Assembly: GCF_949628215.1 (NCBI RefSeq)
Contig: NC_134276.1
Span: 110,212,756-110,276,755 of the forward strand
Reading direction: 5' to 3'
Source of the DNA: Phalacrocorax aristotelis
Taxonomy: Eukaryota > Chordata > Aves > Suliformes > Phalacrocoracidae
DNA: 64,000 nt
Of this stretch, positions 52,485 to 62,081 are shown in pieces; position 1 is the first letter of the stretch, and every line of letters starts with the position of its first letter. The position numbers and the translations under genes were made by a program. A model generated the notes under the pieces. The model saw nothing but the letters and a program-made list of their open reading frames with translations, was not told where the DNA came from and did no database searches.

Positions 52485-53865
52485 CTGTGGTAACATGAAA
52501 TAGAAATTTCAGAAAAAAAAACGAATAGGGGAGAAGAGAGCATGTTCAACAAATTTCCTCAAGTGAATTACTGGAAAAATACAGTACAGCACCAAAACCC
52601 GAAAAGTATATTACTTTTAACTGGTTTTATCATCTGTCAGGCACTCTGCTACTGAGATGCATGGCTACTGCTCTTCTGCTCTTGCTATCTTTGGATTTTA
52701 TCTGATGATGCCCAAGACCACCACTGCCATTTTGAAAGATGAGCCTTTTGGGCTGTGAGCACCCTATGGCTGTGAACATTCAGGAAAAAAAAGTAACAAA
52801 AAACACGGAATAGCTCAACTGCATTACTGCCACATGGAGTTGGCCACAACTCAACTTCCCAGCAGAAAAAGGGAAGGAGGGGGGGCCTACAGGGATTTGG
52901 AAAGTCAACTGATAACACAAGCTACATGAAGTAACCTTTTTTGCTTCAAGAATGGCCTCTGCAAGAGTATCTCAGATCCTGGGGGATCAATCAGCTGTAC
53001 CTGTCCCCCAGCAAGGAGGCCTCAGACATAATCAGAGTGGCACAGCCACCCTACAGGGCATGTAAACCCTGTGGCTGCAAATTCACTACTAATCTGGCAA
53101 TCTAGAAATGTCAAGGTTAATATCACTTCTCATTTAAGAACTGAACAAATGCACACTCTAGGTTTCTGCCCTATGAAAAGCCAGAAACACAAAAGTTTTC
53201 CACCACCTGTTACTGAAAATCTGGCCATTTGCACAGTCAGCTCCCTAGCTGCCATTATCAGGCCCCACAGAACTCATGCAAAGCGATCCTGGCCCCCTCT
53301 CCAAACACTTCCGTACAAGCCTTACAGTTACATACTACTACATGACCTGAAAAAAATTTTCCCAGTTCATGTATTACTTCGGTTTAATGTGTGGTTGGTA
53401 GGGCTAAGTTATTCACAGTTCAGTATACTGCATAAAGCTTCAAGGTTCCACGCTCCAGTAAAGTTCAGAATTCTGAAGCTTTGAAAAAAAAAAAACCCAA
53501 AACCACAAGAATTTTCACGTAAAGAGGGTCATTTATGTATTTCCCTATTTCTGTTCTAATCTTCAGTGAGATAACATTTCCAAAATTCTGAACATGTGAT
53601 AACCCGGGCAAATTTTTACAAATTAGCAAACTTAGTTTATTTTGTTCTCTAATAATGTTGACACACTGGCATTATCTTTATTAATCTAAAAGTTGAAGAG
53701 CAATTGTTTCACCCAGAAAAACAATCTAACAGTTATAAGCATAAATAGAGCTTTCAATCATTATTAACAACATTTTAAAAATCTGGAAATTCATCTGAAA
53801 GAAGCTTGCTTTATCAATATATTCAGCTATTCTATATCATGCAGAAAAAATATCCATAATATTAC
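52485..53865. other. USP25 intron
   Basis: Intron of 1.4 kb. A plus-strand frame of 137 codons at 53071-53484 has no recognisable family and reads antisense to the gene. An A-rich tract with AAACCC ends at about 53500. Nothing else supported. Confidence 0.7.
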
Positions 53866-54094
53866 CTTGTATCAAGTACTGTTCCTTATCATTGATATAC
53901 ATTAAACAATATGCACTGGCATTCCTGTAACCACCAAAAGAGTCCCGTTCCAACTCTTCCCAAGTAGACTTTGTCACAGAAATATCATTGTATTTCATCC
54001 ATCTGTTCTGGTGGTGGTCATAAATATATGCCCAGTAGTGTCCTGCATTAGCTTGACCTTCATGAACTAGCACAGCATGCAACCTATAAGGAAC
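53866..54094 (-). CDS. USP25: USP25 exon: catalytic histidine box
   Basis: A 229-base exon encoding [20 protein letters not shown], then [40 protein letters not shown] and [16 protein letters not shown]. The catalytic base is the His of AGHYWAY (codon 54040-54038, human His607). The Asn of KYNDI (codon 53989-53987), 17 residues later, is at the usual position of the third catalytic residue in USPs. All core USP His-box residues are present, so the enzyme should be active if the upstream Cys box is intact. The acceptor is CCCCAAG after an unusually long T run; the donor is ACAAG|GTAATA. Confidence 0.96.
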
Positions 54095-57000
54095 CTTGGG
54101 GAAAAGGAAAAAAAAAAAAAAAAAAAAAAAGAAACAAAAAACCCAAAATGTCAAACTCTCCTTGCCAGCATTTAGTTCCTACTACCTGCCGGCAATAATA
54201 GCTATGTTAAACAAAAGTAACAAAAAAAGTTAAACAGGATCAAAACACGACACAGAGGAAAAACAAAAGGTAAAAATAGCAGCCCACTAAACAAAATGAC
54301 TTTGAACTATTTTACTTACCACTGCTAGTTACAAGAGATGTTAAAAACATTAGTGAGTCTATAGCATAAATGTCTACTCTGCTGCCTTTACTGCCAGGCA
54401 CCCTCTTTCCTTAATTCCTTAATATCCCCTTTTTCCTTGTACCTACAAAAAACCCTCAAACATATGAGTCTCGAGTGTCTATGATTTGCTCCAGTTCTGA
54501 CCTGGTAAATGTATCCTGAAGTCTGGAAAGGCATATGCAAGTTCAAGGTAAGAAACTCTGTGCTTTCTATGTGCCAGCAAGAGAGTTTATTTAAAGGAAT
54601 ATCTGGGAGTTGAGTACTTCCATTACCCAAAGGTAAAATTCTTACAGTAGAATAGGAATACAACTGTTTTCCAGTATTTTAGATATATCAGTAAAGGCAT
54701 TGCTAAGAGAAGGATGGAACATATGAAGAGGTCCTCTCTTCCTCCTGAGGCAGAGAAAGAAAATAGCAGTTTCTAGGATCAATGTAAAAGTATCCCAGGT
54801 TAAACGTGTTCACTGACAAGTAAAAAGAATGGGAAACTTAGTTTATATGTAAGTAGTTAGAAATCTGAAGGAGACAGAAGCAGAATGAATGACTGCTTCC
54901 TTACTTAGAAGTCTCTTAAAAGCATCTTTGTGATTGGCTCATTTTAACCTGCTGAAACAGCACATGCAACCTAAAAGGGAAAACTGATCATCTGTGCTAT
55001 GCACAGTATGTCTGAACCACAGCAGCTTAGCTAGGATGAAAAAACTGAAACCATCTCTTACTGGTGTCAGTCTGGACTGAGATAAATGGTCTATTTAACA
55101 TTAAGTGTACTAAATATTTGTTGCAAATATCATTTGAGCACTACAATAGCTAGTGCTATTCATAAATACATATGAAACTATGACCTGAGAAACTCCTTGA
55201 AGTTATTTTTAACCTGATCATTCTCTTCCAGGCTACGTGCAAATGCTCGATATTTTGCAACTCCCCTTGAGCTGTAACACTGGCTGACTGCACAGCAGCT
55301 GGAATCAGACAGACTGCCATCCCAGAGACCAAACCGCACTGTAAGTCTCCCAAACAAGAAGTATACACAGAAGAAATGCTAGTGAGTCCTTAGATCTGAA
55401 TGCTCTGTGGTTTTTAACACCTGTTATGAAACCAGTGTGAAACCCTTCTTAAAATGATTGCAAGCCCATGTGTATGCACATAAACATATGCAGATTCTGA
55501 TTTAAAAAAAAAAAAAAGATAGTCGAAAGAGATGTCACTTTTGACAATAAAATTTCCTCACCTTAAAATAGGGCATTAAAATCCCAGGTGTATTTAAATC
55601 ATTTACTTAAGACCATGCTAACTGGGTCAGCTTGAGGGCCCCTACCCTTTGCTCCAGCTCTGGGAGACCAGCTCTCAAGTCATCCATGCTGAGCTTCCAG
55701 GAAGGTTCCCCAGAGGTCTGTGACTGGGGAACAGGCGAGTTCAGTGCTGGGAGGTGCCTCTTGCGATAAGCCATTGTATCAACAGCAATTAACAGTACAG
55801 GGCAATACAAGTAAACAGTTGGCATTAAGTTTCTTAGCTTACACTTATTACTCATGAAACAGAAATGGAGCTTCGCCACCCTCATCACATTTAGCTACAG
55901 AACAGATTTATCAAAGCTGATATATCAAAGATGAATTCCCACAGGAAAAACAAGTGTGTCATTTCCTCACAGCAAGTTCACAGAAGGAGGGAAATACTCA
56001 AATAAGCAGCTGATGAAATCTATTCATTCAGGAGGACAAGACAAAATAAGAATTTCAGGAATATGTTTCATATGATGGTTTGACAAGGGTTTTACGGACA
56101 ACTGTAGTTTCCTTAGAATCAAAGGGGACACAAGGAGAAGATTAAGAGCTTCTTAAATAGTTCATACAAACAGTAGAAAGTATCCTGCAAATAGTACTCT
56201 TTCCTTAAGAAGTCTAGTTTTATGTGCCCAGACCTTATCTACTCACAAGAGAAAAGCTTTCAGTGCTATAGTTGTATCATTCAGAAGAAAAGATCGATAC
56301 TGTGAAACTGCGCCCTGAGAATGGGGCCACACTAAGCCATCCAGTTGCGCAGATGCATAGGCAGGCAGAGAGAAAGTAGAAAGCGATATGCACCTGTCTC
56401 CTTCCTATTGTGCCAAAACACCCACAGGGACAAAACCAGCTGAGCTGCAGAAGGGCAGCCTTCGCTTCCAGCCTGTGATTTCAGATGGGTTTAGTACCTA
56501 CTTGTTCCCTAACAATCACTGAACAGACACCACTACTTTCAGGCATGGCACAGGAACCCCCTCTACAAATCTATATACCATCTTCATCCTCCTCCATTTC
56601 TGGAATTCTGTTACAAAACAAAGCAAAAATCTAGCCTGCACTATACAAATCTGCACTAGGACAAAGTGTTTCACTAAGTCATCCCCTTTTTCCCATTGTA
56701 ATGATTGCTGACCAAAATCTTTGCCATCCAGAGGTATTCCCTCCTATAATAGACACCTAACAGGTAGGCTATGTGGATGCGAGATCACCAGACTACTTCA
56801 TTTTACTGTTAGATGACATGTAGCCTGTAGCCTTCCAGTTATAACACAAGTATTAAGGAAAAAAAAATGCCTGCCAGTAGCAAGCTTAAAGAAAAAACAT
56901 CTAGGCAAGTCTGCCTGAAATCCTTAGCATCAGAGTTCAGCTGCCAGGAACTCTTACAAGCCATGTACAAAATGAAAACACCTCAAGGAAAACTGTAAGC

Positions 57001-57789
57001 TGAACAGATCTCACTTGGAAGCAAAATAGTTCTTTTTACTAACAGAAAGTAACAGAGGAAGTAATCCTTAACCTTAAAACCTGTCCAAGTGAGTGAACAT
57101 GAGTATGCGAACATAAGAAATACCAGAGGAGCCACGACTCTGTAGTAAAGCGTTCTAAAAATGCTGTTCAGATTACACAGCTTGAGAATCTCCCTAAAAG
57201 GCAGCTTAGACTAATAGTCAAGGTTGTGACTGATACTAAATCTAGACAGAGTTTTTAAAAACCCAACAAAAAACATAACAACAACAAAACCCACTGGCGT
57301 TATCAACCGCAAATTAAAATCAGGAGCCTTGAGTTCCCAAGTATTAGTCTGGAAGTTGCAATACACAATGGCAATAAGCAAAGTCTAAATACAGTAGTTT
57401 CTTGTGTCCAGTGCTTTACCACCTTAAAGCCATAAGATCACCTAACAATATGGTCAAATCAGGGTGAGAAAATTTTACTGAGTTATACAAAAAGTGAAGT
57501 TCTGCACTCAAATAGAAAAAGCGGATCAGAGACAGAACATATTTGGGCTTTTCATCACAAAGTTGCGTAAACTTAAGTATGTCACCTGTAAAATACCGTA
57601 ACGCTGTCTTTCATTTCTGACTGTGCGTAATTGAAAGGTTTGCAAAACCCATTATGACTTTCTAGTGAAATTTCTCAAACCACTATATATAATTGTTGTA
57701 TACTTGCTCTATCTTCAAGCATCTAAGAACTTTTATTAAGTGACACTAAGGATCTATTTTTAATTATCTCATGTAGAAGTTGTACTTAC
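54095..57789. other. USP25 intron
   Basis: Intron of 3.7 kb between the short helix exon and the histidine exon. It contains the 23-base A run (plus strand) next to the acceptor and an unexplained sense-strand open frame at 55607-55888. No recognised transposon. Confidence 0.75.
54108..54130. repeat. Homopolymer A(23), acting as T(23) in a splice acceptor
   Basis: Twenty-three A on the plus strand. On the transcribed sense strand this is T(23) followed by CCTTTTCCCCAAG, so it makes up most of the polypyrimidine tract of the catalytic-histidine exon. The length may be polymorphic or misassembled. Confidence 0.9.
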
Positions 57790-57860
57790 TTGGACCATTG
57801 TTTTGTCAGAGTACATCAGTTCAATTGTCCGATGTATTCTAGCTATACTTTCTTGTAAAT
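57790..57860 (-). CDS. USP25: USP25 exon: short helix [20 protein letters not shown]
   Basis: A 71-base exon that no ATG-based scan would detect. The acceptor is TTTCTTTTAG and the donor CCAA|GTAAGT, a full consensus. With the G carried from the previous exon it encodes [20 protein letters not shown] then TMVQ. This matches the mammalian helix that leads directly into the histidine-box exon. It exits in phase 0. Confidence 0.93.
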
Positions 57861-58562
57861 CTAAAAGAAAAATAAAAAAATCTCTTTTCCATGAGGCTGC
57901 ATAATTGCACATGGCTACATCTTTCTTTTATCTCATTAAAAGCCAAACAAGGGTACATTTCATATTTAGTGCATCTGTTTATCTCCCTACATGCCAAACA
58001 CTAAATATTCTCAGATGATAAAGCAGAGAGTGTGATTCATTACACGCTGCTGCTAGTTTCTTAGAGCTCAACCAAGCCCACCCCTGCTGGAGCGATTACT
58101 TCCCTGGTTTCCCTCAGAGCAACAGAACAGACCATAAGCTCTACCCTCTCTAAATACCCTTTGCTCAGAAATCTGCTGAATTTTTCCCTTGTGGAAGGGG
58201 TCACTCTACCCTAATCTCCCCTGCAGCGCACCCAGTCACAGCATTGGTCCAGCCACTATCACACTGACATCTCAGACACATCTGCAGAGATCCCACCTCT
58301 GTTTCCCTCTACTCTCCTCAACACCACACACAGAAAACTGCATCGAAACACCCGCGTACACTTCACTCAATGACCAGCTTGCATTTTCTCTTTATATACC
58401 GCCACTCTACTACAGTCTCTAACTGGCTTCCCTTCCTATGTGCTAGAGATAAGTTTGGAAGTATGAAACAAGCAACTTGGCACACACGGACATTAAGGTG
58501 ATTTTCCCCGCTTCTACAAATCCTTTCCAGTGGCAAATGCATTCTCCAGCTTGTGGCATTAC
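57861..58562. other. USP25 intron
   Basis: Intron of 702 bases, moderately C-rich around 58060-58330. Short plus-strand frames there look incidental. No repeat family recognised. Confidence 0.75.
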
Positions 58563-58771
58563 CTCTAGTGTCGTTCTCTACTTCAGTCCTCCAGCGATGT
58601 AAACAGCCTTCTAGGACAGACAGCTCTTCCTCGGTGATGTGCCTTGGTGCCGGGTGCATGGGCAGATCAGGAGGAATTCGTGATTGCGTGAATGGTTTAT
58701 GTATTACTGATCTTTGTACAGGAGATGTGCTTGGAACATCTGAAGATGAAGGCCCCTGTTGCTCTATTGTG
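58563..58771 (-). CDS. USP25: USP25 exon: linker and [18 protein letters not shown]
   Basis: A 209-base exon with acceptor AAATGCAG and donor TAGAG|GTAATG. It encodes a Ser/Pro-rich linker ([20 protein letters not shown]), then [40 protein letters not shown] and RTEVENDTR. The second half is close to mammalian USP25. The linker appears several residues shorter than human, lacking part of the SSVAAISS stretch. The segment still belongs to the insertion between the catalytic Cys and His boxes; structural work on USP25 places autoinhibitory contacts in this insertion. The length comparison is from memory. Confidence 0.94.
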
Positions 58772-60600
58772 CTGCATTTGTTCCAAACATGAAATCAAAA
58801 ATTGGATCATCACGTATACAAACTAAAAGCTACACCATAAAAATAAGCTTTTTCATCTGAAAACAAAAAGTTCTAAAGATAGTAATTTCCTATAGTGCAA
58901 TCCAGGAAAGGTACCTACAGCATCAATATGGAATTACTATAACTTCTGAAAACTTTGTCATACGTTATATGTTAGCACAATAACAATCCTGGTTGCCATT
59001 ACCAACAATAAAGGAATTGGATCAGTCAAGCCAGTTTGCTTTACTTGAAATGCTATTCAAATAACGTCAGAGAAGTAATTGCTGTTGTTTGAAATGTCTA
59101 CTGCCAAACTGCAGAGAGAAAAATTGCAGCAGCTTGTCATACGGCCCATTGACCACAAAATCCAGTAAATACAAGTTCTGTGTTTAATAGCTTCTTCATG
59201 TCTTATGTCTACCAGACTTTCTTTTTCCAATCATCTACCTATACCTTAACTGAACAGCAACAGAGAAAGGACTTCTAATATTCATGTACCCTGGAAATTT
59301 AGCACCAAGCCATCTAAACTTGTTCCGAATGAGTCTTGTAACTCAAACAGCAAAGTGGGCAACTTAGGACAATTCTACAAGAGAAGCAGACTACTAAAAA
59401 CAAACATCTGTTACAGACTTTTCTCCTCCCATAGAGAACATATATATATGTCTCTATCTAAAATCATACACACAAAGGAATCTGAAGTTCTAGTAAGCCA
59501 CTGTTTTTTCACTTTGTGCATCATCATGATACAACCTGAGGAACAGGTTGTATACAACCTCTATACAACCTGAGCATACAACCTGAGGATTCTTCAGTTT
59601 TAGAAAGTTCCGAGAATATTAAGATCTGACAATGTCACTCCACATAACTTTCTGCTGTGTTTTTTACAGATTGACAAAAAAGCCGTAATACTTACATTTT
59701 TACAGAACAAACTTCCTGTGTAGGACTTTGTTCAAAGAATAGTACTTCTGATATTGCATTTCATGCATACAATGGTATCTTAAAAATTTGTCTTCTCTTG
59801 TCAATCATCATGGTTTCTATTGGCATTCTATCAGCAAGACGTTTGAAATCTTTTGAGGGATTTTTACACTGATGTACTTAATGTCTCTGAAGTAAAAAAA
59901 GTTAACCATCTTGACTGGACCAGAACCTAGAACCCTACTTTCCAATTGCGGTATAAAAAGTTGTTATAAACTGTTAGTGTCCACCTAGCCAAACCCTATC
60001 CTAAGTTATACTCTATTAACTGTTACTAATAGTTACTACTAGCTTCAATAATGGGAACATCAGGGAGATAAAGGTCCAATAATGTTGTTACTTTGGCTAG
60101 TCTGTATTTAAGTAATCAGATTGTTAGGTTCCTGACAACCTCAGTCAGAAACATAAGCAGCAAAGCAGAAAAGGAGCTTAACATCCAGGTAAAAATTAAC
60201 AGATAAATTGTATACGAGAAACCTTGAAGCTGCACAGAACACACATGCTGCCCAAATTCAGATTCTTAAACAACACACTTGGGAAGCAGTGACCTCACTA
60301 GATACTGTGCCACTTGGAACTCTAGGTGGAATTGTGCTTTTTTTGGAAATGGTAATTCTCCACCTAAAGACATTTTTACAAGCGCATGAGACAAACACAA
60401 ACTATTAACATTTTGGTTTCTTTATTTAAGTCTGTCGTGCCAAAAAATACTCCTAGAAAGAGAGCAGAAGCTTTACGTTGTACTGCCTAGGATATGCCTA
60501 GTTGTATTAATCCAGTGAAATTCTTACCCCCTCAGCGGCCGGGTTTGCACTGAGGGGATGACTGGCCTCTCACCTTAGGAGAGCAGGAGGCAGCCCTTAC
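58772..60600. other. USP25 intron
   Basis: Intron of 1.8 kb. It holds a nested short repeat cluster at 59524-59590, described separately. No element or RNA gene is recognised in the rest. Confidence 0.8.
59524..59590. repeat. Short nested direct and inverted repeats (ACAACCTGAG)
   Basis: The unit ATACAACCTGAG occurs three times within about 65 bases. The first copy is followed by AGGTTGTAT, making an inverted repeat (ACAACCT...AGGTTGT) around the palindrome TTGTATACAA. It looks like local slippage or a template-switch duplication rather than a mobile element. Confidence 0.75.
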
Positions 60601-60762
60601 CTGGGTGATGTCTGGGCTGGCAGCGTGCCGCTGGCAGGGGCACTAGCACCCAGGTCATCGACAGGAGACGTGCACACCGGCTTGCTGGAGGCGAACTCCA
60701 AGGCATACTGCAGGACATCTACCAAGGGGAATCGTTTAGGACCAGAACCATAGCTTAAATAT
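60601..60762 (-). CDS. USP25: USP25 exon: [20 protein letters not shown]
   Basis: A 162-base exon with acceptor GGTTAACAG and donor CCCAG|GTAAGG. It encodes [40 protein letters not shown] and [13 protein letters not shown]. The [12 protein letters not shown] part separates USP25 from USP28. The Ala/Ser/Pro-rich end diverges from the mammalian sequence, as expected for a disordered linker in the catalytic-domain insertion. An ATG lies in the intron just upstream of this exon and is not a start site; the acceptor defines the boundary. Confidence 0.95.
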
Positions 60763-61066
60763 CTGTTAACCATAAAACGTATTAATGCCATGACTCACAT
60801 ATACAACAAAAAAAAAGAAAAGAAAAAAAAAAGATTTTTTCTTTCTGGTTGACTGCAATTAAATAAAGCAAGCCTTTCCTAGCATGTTTCATGCACCAGA
60901 ACCACTATGCTTATACACTGTTTCCAAGGAAAACGGTAAAAGAAAAGAGATACAGCAGGGAAATTTAGAGCAAATAACTACACACAAAGGGCATAGTTGA
61001 AAGGAGTTATTCTGTGTAGCCCATGATATTACTTGCATTTACACTGGGAACAGTTATCTATAGTAC
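60763..61066. other. USP25 intron
   Basis: Intron of 304 bases with an A-rich stretch at 60809-60832; nothing else noted. Confidence 0.8.
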
Positions 61067-61162
61067 CGTTCTAATCTCTGCTGTAAAACCGTGAGGTACT
61101 CTTTGAGTCTCTTGATTTCATCCCGTTTAATTCTTGTTATTTCTCTGTTTTTGTGCATATAC
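61067..61162 (-). CDS. USP25: USP25 exon: charged helix [20 protein letters not shown]
   Basis: A 96-base exon with acceptor TTTTACAG and donor AACG|GTACT. It encodes [20 protein letters not shown] followed by [12 protein letters not shown], strongly charged and alpha-helical. In USP25 and USP28 this begins the long helical insertion in the catalytic domain (the UCID) through which these enzymes oligomerise. The reading frame is continuous with the exons on both sides: AG|G at entry and CG|A at exit. That helical role is family knowledge; the helix propensity is visible in the residues. Confidence 0.94.
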
Positions 61163-61953
61163 CTGTAAAAGATGAAAGTTAGAAAGAAGTGTCAGCCATA
61201 GTAGTATTCCAACACTGAAACTGAGGTCTGTACTGATCAGGCATGCTGGTTAATGCTATGAAAAACCAACCCTCTCTCAAGCCTGTTTTACCTACGTGTT
61301 AAGCGGTGAAACAGAACTGAAAAGAAAATGGTAACCCCTTTAAGACCCCCTTTCCACAACTTTCAGAAGATGCTTTATCCCCAGTGTCAAAAGCTCTGTT
61401 CACACCATGGATGTGTCTTAAAAATGTATACAAACACATACTAGAAAGCTTCTAAATTAAGTGGTTTGTGTAGAAACCAGGTAGCAATACTCCTGCTTCA
61501 TTGTTTAGGCTCACAAGTAACATTCAGCATCTAACTGAAAGCCAAGTATTTCACCTTTACATATAAACAGCGTGCGCTGATGTTGTGAATCCTCCTCAAT
61601 CCATGCGGCCTATCTGGAACATCACGACATATCTAACTACTCACCTCTTTCCCAAATGGACTCACAAACAGTGGGATTTTTTCCAGAGTATTTTCCCTGT
61701 GTATACAACTACCTAGCAATAACTTAAAGACTGAAGCATAAGCAGGTTTTGGCACAAAGTAGCAGTACATCTTAAATTATTATCTATGTGTATTTTCTTA
61801 AACAGATTAAACCCATGAAAATTATAACTTGTCCAGCTAGAACAGAGATCTACTCTGATTTATGTGAGTATAAGATGCACCAGCAGCTTTACCAAATTCA
61901 TGAGACTCAATTAATATTCATACTAGGACTTTGTTGACAATATTATACTGTAC
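61163..61953. other. USP25 intron
   Basis: Intron of 791 bases. I see no repeat, RNA gene or conserved frame in it. Confidence 0.8.
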
Positions 61954-62081
61954 CTGTCCAGATACAAAATTGGAGGAAATTCTAATTTGTTGTGTATCTT
62001 CTCTGGTCTCCCCAAAGCCTGATTAAACTCAAATCTTGATAGCTCAAAAGTTAAGACAGGAGGAAGCTCAGTGAACCAGTG
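61954..62081 (-). CDS. USP25: USP25 exon: catalytic-domain exon HWFTELPP
   Basis: First USP25 exon in the window in transcript order. It encodes [20 protein letters not shown], then [20 protein letters not shown] and LDR. This is the conserved USP fold segment ([15 protein letters not shown]) that lies between the Cys and His boxes. The acceptor is TTGTTCAG just before 62081 and the donor is GACAG|GTA with the GT at 61953-61952. It enters in phase 0 and leaves after two bases of an Arg codon. Compared with human USP25 as I recall it, the main change is PPILY for PQVLY. The preceding exon is not visible in the 1.9 kb to its right. Confidence 0.95.

Larger units (their letters stand above)
31778..62081 (-). 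other. USP25: USP25 gene, 3' part (16 exons and 3' UTR)
   Basis: This is the overall span of the ubiquitin-specific protease 25 gene present here. USP25 is a cysteine protease that removes ubiquitin from substrates in the cytosol and is the close paralogue of USP28. Sixteen GT-AG exons join into one open frame of 757 codons plus stop (687 without the two alternative exons). The identity rests on near-identity to the vertebrate protein: [40 protein letters not shown], the GHYWAYI histidine box and the end [13 protein letters not shown]25 is favoured over USP28 by the [12 protein letters not shown] and [18 protein letters not shown] stretches and by the muscle exons. The human protein is about 1055 residues, so roughly the first 370 residues, with the catalytic cysteine, lie to the right of the window. 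Nothing in the frame suggests a pseudogene. Confidence 0.95.

Noticed and set aside
53071..53484. Plus-strand frame of 137 codons antisense to USP25
   Set aside because: Intronic, no recognisable family, ordinary composition. Best explained as chance.
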